Shown: piece by piece, positions 34,641 to 45,116 of the stretch
How the letters are laid out: each line of letters starts with the position of its first letter
Position numbering within the stretch: position 1 is the first letter of the stretch
NCBI GenBank assembly: GCA_963691815.1
Contig: OY829660.1
Coordinates: 782,831 to 846,830 of the forward strand
Reading direction: 5' to 3'
DNA length: 64,000 nt
Origin: Echiichthys vipera
Taxonomy: Eukaryota > Chordata > Actinopteri > Perciformes > Trachinidae
Made by a program: the position numbers and the translations under genes
The notes under the pieces: generated by a model
Database searches by the model: none
Seen by the model: only the letters and a program-made list of their open reading frames with translations
Told to the model about the DNA's origin: nothing

Positions 34641-36570
34641 AATGTTTTAGATTAGTTATTAATCTCTGATGCGTCGGTGATGTCATCCCTGTGTCTGTCG
34701 TCCTAACGTCTGCGTGACTGGTGTGAAACACGGCATTAATCATAATAAACATATAATATTCAAACACACTCAGAAATGTCAGAATAAATAAAAACGGCGT
34801 TCTACGACAGCAGCACATCAGCGTCCCCGAAAGATTCAAAAGGAGGAAACGGACGTCAGGTTTGTGTCCGTTTGTCCTTCTTCTTATTTACACTAATTTA
34901 TTTATCAGCTGTAAATAAACACAATAGCATTCCCCGTCCTTTATATACATCTTTATTTATCTTTATTTATTCTTTATTTATCTTTGATTTTCTTTGTTTA
35001 TATTTATTCATATTTATTTCTCTTTGTTTATCTTTATTTATCTTGATTCATCTTTATTTATCCTCTGTACAGTTTTCTACACTTCACTGATTTCATTTTT
35101 TTTTTTACTTGTTTTCTTATCTCACTTCATACATTATATATTTAAGAGTTTATTGTTTTATCTTCTATATTTAACCAAGAGTTTACCGTTTATCTTCTTT
35201 ATGTAACTAAGACTTTATTGTTTATCTTAAACTGTATTTTTTTACCTCCTTGTGTCAGAACCTGATCTTTGCGGTTGGAGCTTCAGAATCTTTGAAGACT
35301 TTTGATTGATTGAACTTCTTTATTGTCATAAGCACAAGGGCAGGAAAACAAAAGTGCATCAGGACAAAAGAACACAAAAAAGCCCACGGGCTGATTTCCA
35401 TTGTGGTCCCTTCGTAGTGTTTGCATTTGCAAGTGTGTGTGTGAGAGTGTGCGTGTGTGTCAAATGCAATGTATACGATAGTGTAGGAAGGAAATGAAAC
35501 AACACAATTCAATCAAACACATACAAACGTACACATATACACACATACCACCATCTTATGACTGACACTCAACCACTGTCTGCAGATCGGTCGGTAACCC
35601 ATTCCATAAAACTGCCGCTGAAAATAAAAAAGAGCAACTTTTAAATCTAAACACCACTAAATCAGCAGCACTTCTTGTGGAGCAGCTGTGTGTGTTCAGT
35701 ATTCTAGAAATATAATTATATAGATATTTAGGTACCTCTTTTTTTATAATTCTATGGACCAGACACAGTTGTATATCATTTACCCTGTTCTCTACTTTCA
35801 GCCACTTCAGGCTCCTAAACTGAGCAGCAGTGAGATGAGTGAGAGGTTGAAGCTTGAGAATCAGCCTTACCAGTTTGTTTTGGGATGTTTGTAATTTAGT
35901 TTTTTTGGAAGTTTAGTAAAAACCATGAGGTGCAGGCAAAGTCAAAGTGACCTTGAACTAGGGCCCCAGTCAGTGTCTCTGTCAGGTTCAAGCAACCTAA
36001 AACACCAAAAACTTAACAAAAGAGAGAAAGACAAGAGTTATTTTACTTGCAAGGAGAACGGACAGAGATGTGTTCAGCTACAGTCTCCTACCGCTCTGAG
36101 GTAATCTCTGCCGGACCCATGATTTTATTGGCTTTTGGTGGTTACAATGTTTACAATGAATTACCATTCTTAAGGTGAGGGTCACATAGCTGCAACTCAA
36201 GACATATCCTGTCCTTAATCAGTTGAGCCCCTTTTGGTGACTCATTAACAGTCAGGCTTATCTGATTTCCTTGACCTGCATCCACTCAGCACGAATTGGC
36301 TACACACACACACCAAGTAAGGTTAGATTATATGTAAAGGCAATTTGAGTTAATATGAGATTACTTTATGCACATTTATTCCAACAGTCTCTAAGGCTCT
36401 TGTATCAATAAGACGGGAAATTCTTGCCAGAAATCTTGTTTTCTGATTTATCTTGGTAATAACTTTAAGTTACAGTGTTTGAGCTTAATCTCAGATTCAC
36501 CCACTACTACTTTCAACCCAGGAGACTTTCTCAACTTTGAATTTGAACCAAATAGTATTGACTCGCTCTA
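34641..36570. other. Gap between minisatellite and LINE remnant, no gene
   Basis: A (CTTTATTTAT)n-like stretch lies at 34950-35060. At 35295-35440 the sequence TTCTTTATTGTCATAAGCAC resembles a LINE or SINE 3' segment. The remainder is unassigned. Confidence 0.55.
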
Positions 36571-37367
36571 ATCCTGTTTGTGGTTTTCATGGACAGGATA
36601 TGGAGGCGTAGTCGTGGTGGGGAGGGGCTGCAGGTGGGTGGGCTGAGGATCTGGTCTCTGACGTGGTCCTGATGGCGTCGTGGGTCAGGGACCTTCAGCA
36701 CTCACTGGATCGGTTCACAGCCGAGTGTGAAACGGCCGGGATGAGGATCAGCACCTCTGAATCTGAGGCCGTGGCTCTCAGCAGGAAACCGCTGGATTGT
36801 TCCTCCGGGTCTGGAACGAGTCCTGACCCCAAGTGAAGGACTTCAAGCACCTCGGGATCTGGTTCACGAGTGAGGGGACGATGGAGCAGCGGGGGCGGAG
36901 CTGCAGTCGCTCTACCCTCAGTCCTGGTTCCTACCCTCACCTGTGGTCCTGAAAGCTGGGTCAGGACCCAAAGAACCAGGTCCAGGTCAGGACCCAAAGA
37001 ACCAGGTCCAGGTCAGGACCCACAGAACCAGGTCCAGGTCAGGACCCAAAGAACCAGGTCCAGGTCAGGACCCAAAGAACCAGGTCCAGGGGAGAAGTTC
37101 AGCATCCGTGAGGAACTCGGAGTAGAGCCGCTGCTCCTTTGTGTTGAAAGGAGCCAGTTGAGGTGGTTCAGGATCATCTGGTAAGGATGAACCCTGGGCG
37201 CCTCCCTAGGGAGGTGTTCCAGGCACGTCCAGCTGGGAGGAGGCCTCGGGGAAGACCCAGGACCAGGGGGAGAGATTAGATCTCCACACTGGCCTGGGAA
37301 CGCCTCAGGATCCCCCAGTTAGAGCTGGTTAATGTGGCCCGGGAAAGGGAAGTTTGGGGTCCCTGCC
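36571..37367 (+). pseudogene. LINE reverse-transcriptase C-terminal remnant, decayed
   Basis: Broken frames read DLQHSLDRFTAECETAGMRI and STSESEAVALSRK, matching the region after the palm in a common fish LINE. Further on, GAGGTGTTCCAGGCACGTCC and GAGATTAGATCTCCACACTG match its C-terminal end. A 22-bp repeat of CAGGACCCAAAGAACCAGGT (about six copies, 36960-37092) has expanded inside it. Stops and frameshifts are frequent. Confidence 0.75.
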
Positions 37368-37536
37368 GGAGCTGCTGCCCCTGAGACCTGATCCAGGATC
37401 AGAAGCTGGAGCTGCTGCCCCTGAGACCTGATCCAGGATCAGAGGCTGGAGCTGCTGCCCCTGAGACCTGATCCAGGATCAGAGGCTGGAGCTGCTGCCC
37501 CTGAGACCTGATCCAGGATCAGAGGCTGAAGATGAG
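37368..37536. repeat. 40-bp LINE-tail tandem repeat, in its LINE context
   Basis: Four copies of the GAGCTGCTGCCCCTGAGACC unit follow directly on the LINE C-terminal remnant. This is the site that shows where the unit used at 7845, 13036 and 43720 comes from. Confidence 0.85.
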
Positions 37537-37875
37537 ATGAGTATTGACTCGGTCTTACCTAAACGAAGGGACAGCTTGTTTTCAAGTAGCCAAAGACTCA
37601 GTACACGATCTCCACTACAGCTCTATCTTGATGATAAATCATCTTTATGTTTCTTCTCGGTGAAAAATAATGAAACTCCTTCAGTTTCAGACAGAACTCA
37701 ACAACGACGGTTTAACACCGACGTCAAAAACACCGACATCAAAAACACACGAGTTAAAACAGGAATCATGGATAAAAAGCACAGTTGTTGGTGTTTGGTC
37801 TTTATTTTGAAAGCGTCACACAGGAAACACAATCACACAGAGTGATTTTCTCTCAGCAGAACAGAAAGAGTTCAG

Positions 37876-37922
37876 TTTATTAGTATTATTATTATTACAG
37901 TTTATTATTATTATTATTATCA

Positions 37923-37956
<34 letters not shown>

Positions 37957-38134
37957 ATTATTACAGTTTATTCCCCTTTGCTCTGAGATCAACAGGTTTG
38001 CAGATGATGTGATATTTACACGGTTATGAAACAGAAACAGATGAAAGAAGAAATGAAGCTGAACGAAGTTTCATCCAAACATCAGAGAATCGTCGTCGTC
38101 GTCGTCTTTGTGGAGTTTGAGTTCGAGGAAGTTT
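37876..38134 (-). other. TRAC: TRAC 3'UTR exon (predicted)
   Basis: On the - strand a pyrimidine-rich tract and TATAG end at 38135, giving an exon that starts AAACTTCCTC at 38134. Its first two bases complete the TRAC stop codon with the last T of the membrane exon. AATAAA polyadenylation signals on the - strand lie at 37967-37972 and 37876-37881. The exact cleavage site is unknown. The exon crosses a (TTA)n repeat. Confidence 0.6.
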
Positions 38135-38458
38135 CTATAAAAAAAACATGAAAAACAATAATTAATGAACCTGCACAGACTCAGATCCTCAAATATGAAG
38201 CAGAATATACGTGAGGAGAGTTCGTAAGTTTGTGTTTTTCTGCATTTATGTTAAATTTAGACATTTAACAAACTATTTATGTTTGAATTGGAACAAATCT
38301 GAAATTAATGCAGTTTTATTTTTAGTGCCAATTCATAACAAAAGTTTTCTCAAGACACTTTGAATGGTAAGGTAAAGCAGGTAAAGAGCACTGACTGAGA
38401 CTGATTTATGATTAACAAAGACACGACAATTCCCCCGTGAGCAAGTTGCAATATCTAT

Positions 38459-38489
<31 letters not shown>

Positions 38490-38514
38490 TCTATTTATTT
38501 ATTTATTTATCCAT

Positions 38515-38545
<31 letters not shown>

Positions 38546-40541
38546 TCTATTTATTTATTTATTTATTTATTTATTTATTTGTTTATTTATCTATTTATTT
38601 ATTTATTTATTTATTTATTTATCTATTTATTTATTTATCTATTTATTTATCTGTTTATCTATTTATTTATTTATCTATTTATTTATTTATCTATTTATTT
38701 ATCTGTTTATCTATTTATTTATTTATCTATTTATTTATTTGTCTATTTATTTATTTATTGATCTATTTATTTATTTGTGTATCTATTTATTTATTTATTC
38801 ATTTGTTTATTTATTTATTTATCTATTTATTTATTTGTTTATTTATTTATTTATTTGTTTATTTATTTATCATAAAAACGCATAAAAACCTTTTAACTGG
38901 ATACAGAGAATAATGTCTGCACTCTTTTGAACATTATTTTGTGTTTTTATTGTTATTTTATTGTGAAAACTCTCGGCCTGGTCGTCCTTCCCTTTAAAGT
39001 TTGTATGGACAGGAAGTGGAAACGTGGATGTTTCACACTAAAACAGGAAACGAAGGTTTGCTCACAGCGACTCGTCAGCAGCCGCAGCGTCATCAGGACG
39101 TTGAAGACGACGGTCTTGAGGAAGAGCAGCCGGAGCCCGAGGAGCGTCAGAGACACGAGGTTCACCGTCGGATCTGCAGACAACAGCGTCATCAGCGTAA
39201 AGAGCGAATCCACGGACACTTAACGGTCTCCTTTAGTGTCTAAACTTAACCGTCTCCTTTACAGACTCAACTTAACCGTCTCCTTTAGAGACTAAACTTA
39301 ACCGTCTCCTTTAGAGACTAAACTTAACCGTCTCCTTTAGTGTCTAAACTTAACCGTCTCCTTTAGAGACTAAACTTAACCGTCTCCTTTAGTGACTAAA
39401 CTTAACCGTCTCCTTTAGTGACTAAACTTAACCGTCTCCTTTAGTGTCTAAACTTAACCGTCTCCTTTAGTGTCTAAACTTAACCGTCTCCTTTAGTGAC
39501 TAAACTTAACCGTCTCCTTTAGTGTCTAAACTTAACCGTCTCCTTTAGAGACTAAACTTAACCGTCTCCTTTAGTGACTAAACTTAACCGTCTCCTTTAC
39601 TCGTCTAAACTTAACCGTCACCTTTAGAGACTAAACTTAACCGTCTCCTTTAGTGACTAAACTTAACCGTCTCCTTTAGAGACTAAACTTAACCGTCTCC
39701 TTTAGAGACTAAACTTAACCGTCTCCTTTAGAGACTAAACTTAACCGTCTCCTTTAGTGTCTAAACTTAACCGTCTCCTTTAGTGACTAAACTTAACCGT
39801 CTCCTTTAGTGACTAAACTTAACCGTCTCCTTTAATGACTAAACTTAACGGTCTCCTTTAGAGACTAAACTTAACGGTCTCCTTTAGTGGTTTTAGTTGC
39901 GTCACATTTGCGTTCTAACAAATTTAAACGACCCAAAAATGCAAATTTGTAAAAACAAGTTTGAAACAAACCTGGAGTCAAAGCGTCGTCACACGGACCA
40001 GAATCAGTTTCCACTGAAAAACACAACAAAGTGACTATTAGTTCTGACACTTAACGGTCTCGTTTTTATTTCAACAGTTTCAGAAACAGCTCCGAACCGT
40101 TACATTGTTCTTATTTTCAGGTTTTAAATTTGTAATTTCAGGGTTTTTTACGATATTTATGACGATATTTTCATTTAAATCAGATTTTATTTCTATTTTT
40201 AAATTAATAATCATGTAAATAATCAAATTAAACACCATTAAATTATTTTATTTATTTATTTTCCCGTTCCCGTTTGAAGTGCAGATGTTTTCTGTTATAA
40301 TATAAATCATTAAACTGCTCAAACGTACCTTTTTCACACGTTTCTTCGTTGCCTGGTGATAAAAACGCCACCTGGCTGAACAGCGAGTCCTCAGATATCC
40401 GCACCGCCGGCGCCGCGTTCGTCCGTTTGAAGATTTCCGCGGCTTTCTTCTCGGGTGCGTCCGTTCGGCTGAAGCCCGCGGCCAAACACACGGACGTGTC
40501 ACCGTCGGACAGTTTGTAGAACGACGGCTCGTAAACCGCAA
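38133..40541 (-). CDS. TRAC: TCR alpha constant region gene, intact, four exons
   Basis: Encodes the constant part of the TCR alpha chain, a membrane protein that pairs with TCR beta and CD3. Exon 1 (40541-40329, 213 nt) is the Ig-C domain, VAVYEPSFYKLSDGDTSVC to EETCEK, with its two Cys. Exon 2 (40013-39972, 42 nt) is the connecting peptide VETDSGPCDDALTP, with the Cys expected to bridge to beta. Exon 3 (39173-39066, 108 nt) is the membrane helix with VSLTLLGLR and LFLKTVVFNVLMTLRL; Arg and Lys are the charges that contact CD3. Exon 3 ends in T, donor GTGAGC; exon 4 begins AA, making TAA. All junctions keep one phase, giving about 121 residues. J exons splice into 40541. Confidence 0.95.
38452..38872. 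repeat. (ATTT)n tetranucleotide repeat in the last TRAC intron
   Basis: About 420 bp of TTTA tetramers with CTAT and GTTT variants, between exons 3 and 4. The Leu-Phe-Ile-Tyr frames across it are artefacts. Confidence 0.95.
39231..39888. repeat. 26-bp minisatellite in TRAC intron 2
   Basis: About 25 copies of a unit containing AACTTAACCGTCTCCTTTAG, with GAGACT, GTGACT or GTGTCT endings intermixed. It lies between the connecting-peptide and membrane exons and stops about 60 bp from the latter. Confidence 0.95.
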
Positions 40542-40587
40542 CTGAAAAACACAAAAGGACACAAACACGTGAGAATTAACATCGCTA

Positions 40588-40714
40588 TCGAAAGGTCGCT
40601 GACGAAAGGTCGCTAACGAAAGGTCGCTGACGAAAGGTCGCTAACAAAAGGTCGCTAACGAAAGGTCGCTGACGAAAGGTCGCTAACGAAAGGTCGCTAA
40701 CGAAAGGTCGCTAT
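40588..40714. repeat. 14-bp minisatellite just upstream of TRAC exon 1
   Basis: About nine copies of AACGAAAGGTCGCT or GACGAAAGGTCGCT, in the J-C intron within 50 bp of the exon. Confidence 0.95.
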
Positions 40715-41357
40715 GTAAATGTAAAAACGCTTCTTCTGAGCAACAAACTCACTTTAATCAGAATCAGGTTTATTGCTAAGTTTGTTGGACATACAGAGAA
40801 TTTGACTCCGGCTCATGCTTTTCTCACAGTTTCCAAACATTTAACAGGACAAACCTAAAAAATAACAATAACAAAAACATTTACAGAACAATAACAGAAC
40901 AATAATTTAAGATAAAAAATAGAGGTAATATTAAAAATAGGTTATCAAGTAAATATGAGAAATTTAAAACAGAAAGATAAAATAAGTGTGTAAAGTAAAG
41001 TGTTATAAATATCTTTGTTATATTATTTATTAATTATATTAATGTCGTTCATATAATTATGATGCGTTATTAATGATGACTTTTTATTTTTATTTTAATT
41101 ATTATGATTATTCTTTTACAATACTTCTGTTTTTATTGTATTTAAATTCACGTAAAGACGTTAAAATGTTGTGTTTGTTACAGAACGGCTTCATGTTCGT
41201 TTTCTGCTTCTGTTTAAAAAAGTTATAAATTAAATACAAATGCTGAAGTTTTAAAATGTGAGATGAAAATAAACATGATGATTATAATAATTATCATTCT
41301 GAATTAATGACCAGATTTTTTGAATATAACATAAATGTTATATTAAAATAAACTTAA
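40715..41357. other. J-C intron start, AT-rich, with a LINE-tail segment
   Basis: 40752-40860 (ATCAGAATCAGGTTTATTGC onward) resembles the inverted 3' tail of an L2-like element. No J or exon is recognised in the remainder. Confidence 0.5.
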
Positions 41358-41418
41358 ATGAAAATACAAAGACTTTGATTCCAGATCCAAACACGAGTTT
41401 AAAAGTTGGCCTCATTCA
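41358..41418 (-). pseudogene. TRAJ: J1: J relic without RSS or donor
   Basis: The frame reads PTFKLVFGSGIKVFVF, a good J core. At the donor position stands TTAAGT in place of GTAAGT. Where the RSS should be, the sequence instead runs into a reverse-transcriptase fragment (LYADDSALY, 41440). It can neither recombine nor splice normally. Confidence 0.5.
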
Positions 41419-41433
41419 AGAACCACTGCAGAT

Positions 41434-41470
41434 CTTTCTTTATGCTGACGACAGCGCTTTATACGTTAAA
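41434..41470 (+). mobile_element. Reverse-transcriptase motif-C fragment (YADD), three copies in the J array
   Basis: Reads IFLYADDSALYVK, a match to the palm motif C of LINE reverse transcriptases. Copies are at about 42085-42121 and 43060-43095, within the J2/J4 duplication. No other part of the element is recognised. Confidence 0.6.
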
Positions 41471-41849
41471 TCTGAATATTTTTCTTATTCTATATAAAAC
41501 AATATTAATATCTGTTATTGTCACAAACACAACTAAAGAGAACAGTGACTTTTAAACAGTGTTTGATTAAACATTTGATTAATAAAGTCTTCACATTAAC
41601 GGGAAATTATTTATGTTGATTTTGCATTTTTTATCAAATGAAAGCTGCATTAACGTAAACACGAGTCATAAATCTGATAATTATAATAATTTAAATATGT
41701 AAAACAGGAAAATTAGTGTTGATGCATAAAAACATAACGTAGAAAACAGGAACTCCATATTTTATAACTGGAGTAAATAATTCAACGAGACACGACAACT
41801 AAAGAGAGCAGTGGCTTTTAAACAGCGTTGGATTAAACTTTCTACTCAC

Positions 41850-41909
41850 GCGGTTGAATTTTCAGCTGAATTCCTGAACCAAAAATCATTTTCACGTCGT
41901 TTCTGTTCA
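41850..41909 (-). CDS. TRAJ: J2: TCR alpha joining segment
   Basis: Reads NRNDVKMIFGSGIQLKIQP with donor GTGAGT. Heptamer CACTCTG (41910-41916), 12-bp spacer, nonamer ACGATAACC (41929-41937). The usual Thr after FGxG is Ile. J4 is an identical copy 974 bp away. Confidence 0.85.
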
Positions 41910-42255
41910 CACTCTGCAGCAACGCTCAACGATAACCTGCTGACAGGACGCACACGAGCGACCACGGGGACTAAACACTTTTATATTATCATAAAATATA
42001 ACCTGACACAGTGTTTTTGGGGACAATATTGAACTAAACTGGTATTTATTATGCAGTTGGCCTCATTCAAACACCACTGGAGCTCTTTCTTTATGCTGAC
42101 GACAGCGCTTTATACGTTAAATCTGAATATTTTACTTATTCTGTATAAAACAAGATTAATATCTGTTATTCACACATACACTAAATACATTAAGTGCATG
42201 TTGTTATGCATCTTTTAAATACTTGTTTACATATTTTCACATGAATTCACTTTGC

Positions 42256-42312
42256 GAGCCTGGACTTTACGTTTGATCCCGTTTCCAAAAGTAAACTTGT
42301 GTCCGACGTTCA
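42256..42312 (-). pseudogene. TRAJ: J3: J segment with defective heptamer and GC donor
   Basis: Reads NVGHKFTFGNGIKRKVQA, so the FGNG core is intact. The heptamer on the + strand is CGCATCC, which breaks the essential CAC; spacer 12 bp and nonamer ACAAACACT (42332-42340) are still good. The donor is GCAAAG in place of GTGAGT. Probably unable to recombine. Confidence 0.7.
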
Positions 42313-42823
42313 CGCATCCGTCGACTCCAGAACAAACACTATCGTAGTTTTACAGCGTCGCAATAACACGATATAAATACAGAGTTTATAGATTTAACGT
42401 TTGGTCTCGAGGGCGGACAGGTGAGCCTTCAGGGGGTGTGATGTCCGACGGCCATGTTGGAGGTTAAATCTCTAAACGTCAGCTCGTGCACCAGTTAACT
42501 GAGAAGCGTTTCCATCAGAAGATGTTAGTAAAGTCACTTTTCCAGCTGCTGCCGTGCCGTCTTCATGTTAAACGCGTTAGTTTGCTAAATTAACTCGTAG
42601 GTTCAGTTGCATTTGATGTATTTGGTCAGAGCAGACGTGTAGATGTCATCTACAGGAATAAGAAAAGTCTCGCTGTGACGTGTGAATATTATAGAAATGC
42701 ACTTTTAGTTTTGAAGGAAAACACGTTTCTTATAAAACATAACGCAGAATACGGGAACTCCAGACACGACAACTAAAGAGAGCAGTGGCTTTTAAACAGC
42801 GTTGGATTAAACTTTCTACTCAC

Positions 42824-42883
42824 GCGGTTGAATTTTCAGCTGAATTCCTGAACCAAAAATCATTTTCACGTCGTTTCTGTTCA
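42824..42883 (-). CDS. TRAJ: J4: TCR alpha joining segment, copy of J2
   Basis: Coding sequence, RSS (42884-42911) and donor are the same as in J2. A rearrangement could not be assigned to one or the other from coding sequence alone. Confidence 0.85.
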
Positions 42884-43330
42884 CACTCTGCAGCAACGCT
42901 CAACGATAACCTGCTGACAGGACGCACACGAGCGACCACGGGGACCAAACACTTTTATATTATCATAAAATATAACCTGACACAATGTTTTTGGGGACAA
43001 TATTGAACTAAACTGGTATTTATTATGCAGTTGGCGTCATTCAAACACCACTGCAGATCTTTCTTTATGCTGACGACAGCGCTTTATATGTTAAATCTGA
43101 ATATTTTACTTATTCTGTATAAAACAAGATTAATATCTGTTATTCACACATACACTAAATACATTAAGTGCATGTTGTTATGCATCTTTTAAATACTTGT
43201 TTACATATTTTCACATGTTGTTTACATTAAAATCTCAACAATAACAAACATTATTTAGTGTTTTAATCGGAACAAAGAGCTGAAGTTTGTTTTCTTCTAC
43301 TTAATTAAACTTAAATCATTTATTTCTTAC

Positions 43331-43387
43331 TTGTTTCTACGCGTAGAGTTGATCCCGTGCTGAAGAGCAGCTTCACTCCAGCGTTCA
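43331..43387 (-). CDS. TRAJ: J5: TCR alpha joining segment with FSTG core
   Basis: Reads NAGVKLLFSTGSTLRVET; the first Gly of FGxG is Ser. Everything else is sound: heptamer CACACAG (43388-43394), 12-bp spacer, nonamer ACAAAAACA (43407-43415), donor GTAAGA in the right phase. It can probably rearrange; the effect of the Ser on the beta bulge is uncertain. Confidence 0.75.
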
Positions 43388-43620
43388 CACACAGAAAACA
43401 CACTTTACAAAAACACCTGCGACCTTTCCGACATTTACGAGTTTAGAAACGCGAAGATTAGGTGAGAAATTAAGTGTGTTCTGTGTTTCTGAGATTATTA
43501 CGGAGGAGTTTAAAAGCTGGTTTTGTTCTTCGTGTATAAATGAGTCGATATTTCATCGCTCTGGAACTAAACATGTTTAATTTACAGCGTAAATTTATTT
43601 TAAATGAATTATAAACTCAC

Positions 43621-43686
43621 CGGGTCCAACCGAGAGTTCTGCACCAGAACCAAAGGTGAGTTTATCGTTTATCGAAAATCCATTCA
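43621..43686 (-). CDS. TRAJ: J6: TCR alpha joining segment
   Basis: Reads NGFSINDKLTFGSGAELSV and ends GP before donor GTGAGT. Heptamer CACAATA (43687-43693), 12-bp spacer, nonamer ACAGAAACC (43706-43714). Ala replaces the usual Thr after FGSG. Confidence 0.88.
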
Positions 43687-43719
43687 CACAATAAAAAACA
43701 CAACGACAGAAACCCCCGG

Positions 43720-43825
43720 GCCTCTGATCCTGGATCAAGTCTCAGGGGCAGCAGCTCCAGCCTCTGGTCCTGGATCAGGTCTCAGGGGCAGCAGCTCCAG
43801 CCTCTGGTCCTGGATCAGGTCTCAT
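43720..43825. repeat. LINE-tail 40-bp repeat, inverted orientation
   Basis: Two to three copies of the reverse complement of the 7845/13036/37368 unit (GATCCTGGATCAAGTCTCAG and GGGCAGCAGCTCCAGCCTCT). Only the tail array is present, with no LINE body next to it. Confidence 0.8.
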
Positions 43826-44107
43826 CCAACAGTGTTGGAAACAGTCACCATGAGACGTGCAACAACATGAACGCTGAGAGCTTTGACAGGCAGCAACCTT
43901 GAACTCCAAGAGAACAGGTGCTCCCTTTGAAAGAAAGCTGCAGGAGCCGCTGAAAAGGGGCCGAAGAGCCGCAGGTTCAAGACCCCTGATCTAGACAAAG
44001 AACCAAGTCCAGCTGCTTTGGCCTGAAACTGCTTTTGGGATGATCTTTTAAAGTAGCAGCTTCTTTGAAATGGGATAGGTGAATGATATATTCATAATTC
44101 TAATTAT

Positions 44108-44762
44108 TACCGTAACTTCCGGACTATAAGCCGCTACTTTTTTCCCTCGTTCTGGTCCCTGAGGCTTATTCAACGGTGCGGCTTTTCTACGGCTTACGGT
44201 AACCAGGGGCACGCACTACCGAGGATGCGCGAGACCGAGGCAGACATCTGGCGCCAGGTAACGAGAGCAAAACAAAGAGAAGGAGAGCGTCAGCGACAGT
44301 GTGCGCGAAGGAAGTGTTCATGCAAACACCCTCAACATGGAAAACAAACAGAGAAGTGCAAATGATGCTGCTTTTAAGTTAAAGGCAATCGATCTGGCTG
44401 TCAAAGAAGGAAATAGAGCTGCTGCACGTACCTGGCTGGTTATTTTGATAACGTAAACGGCCGTGGGACTGCACTTTTACTGCCGTGTTACAGGCGAGCA
44501 CTTTGTATTACTTTGCACCGTTGTAGCATTTGTACTCTGCACGAATGCTGTTCGCCATGTCAGAGATGTGAAAGTTTGATTGAATGATTGAAAGAGTTAT
44601 TGTTAATAAATGGGACGCTTTGCGTTCCCAAACAGTCATCTCTGTCCCGACAATCCCCTCCGTGGGAGCAGGAACCCCTATATACTACGGTAATTACACA
44701 TCAAACATCAAAACGCCTGCGGCTCATAGTCAGGTGCGCTTTATAGTCCGGAAATTACGGTA
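44108..44762. mobile_element. Pogo/Tigger-like DNA transposon, internally deleted
   Basis: The ends TACCGTAACTTCCGGACTAT and ATAGTCCGGAAATTACGGTA are inverted repeats bounded by TA, as expected for a Tc1/mariner-pogo element. Inside, around 44340-44420, the frame reads QRSANDAAFKLKAIDLAVKE, resembling the N-terminal DNA-binding part of a pogo-type transposase. The catalytic part is missing, so the copy is non-autonomous. Confidence 0.8.
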
Positions 44763-45056
44763 TATATAATTATATTATTTATATTGATATAAATTGTATA
44801 TTTTTGGCTTAAATTGGACGTGAATCACTACACGACTAAAAAAATGGAACTTTGAATGTGAACACAAACAAATTTGCTAAAAATGAACAATTATCGGGTC
44901 AAAGGTTTAAAAATGGACCTTTTCTGTCGACACTTGAGGTTTTTATGAAGTTATGGTTTATAAACGTTCGGGTTTCTTAAAGTAAAGACGTCGGCGCTGT
45001 CGAGTCACAGCAACAACAGGTCAAACATTATTCCATAAATGAATAAAGTCACTCAC

Positions 45057-45116
45057 TCAGATCAACCGTCAGCTTCGTTCCAGGACCAAAAATGATCCTG
45101 TTGCCAAAACTGTTCA
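45057..45116 (-). CDS. TRAJ: J7: TCR alpha joining segment
   Basis: Reads NSFGNRIIFGPGTKLTVDL, donor GTGAGT. Heptamer CACAATA (45117-45123), 12-bp spacer, nonamer ACTTAAACT (weak, 6 of 9). Confidence 0.85.

Larger units (their letters stand above)
41790..43215. repeat. Tandem duplication carrying J2 and J4
   Basis: 41790-42230 recurs at about 42765-43215 (offset 974 bp) with very few changes, including the J segment, its RSS and the YADD fragment. The stretch between the copies contains J3. Confidence 0.9.

Noticed and set aside
38437..38913. 158-residue Leu-Phe-Ile-Tyr repeat protein
   Set aside because: Reading of the (ATTT)n repeat inside a TRAC intron.
16818..40300. TRDC, D-delta or J-delta genes in the V-TRAC gap
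   Set aside because: No delta-type constant exon, D with paired RSSs, or further J was found; by the usual teleost order they would lie beyond the right edge.
40248..40568. Arg-rich - strand frame over TRAC exon 1
   Set aside because: Shadow frame; the frame VAVYEPSFYKLSDG with proper splice sites and Ig-C features is the real one.
41811..43006. Two identical 73-residue + strand frames
   Set aside because: They are antisense to duplicated J2 and J4; identity reflects the duplication.
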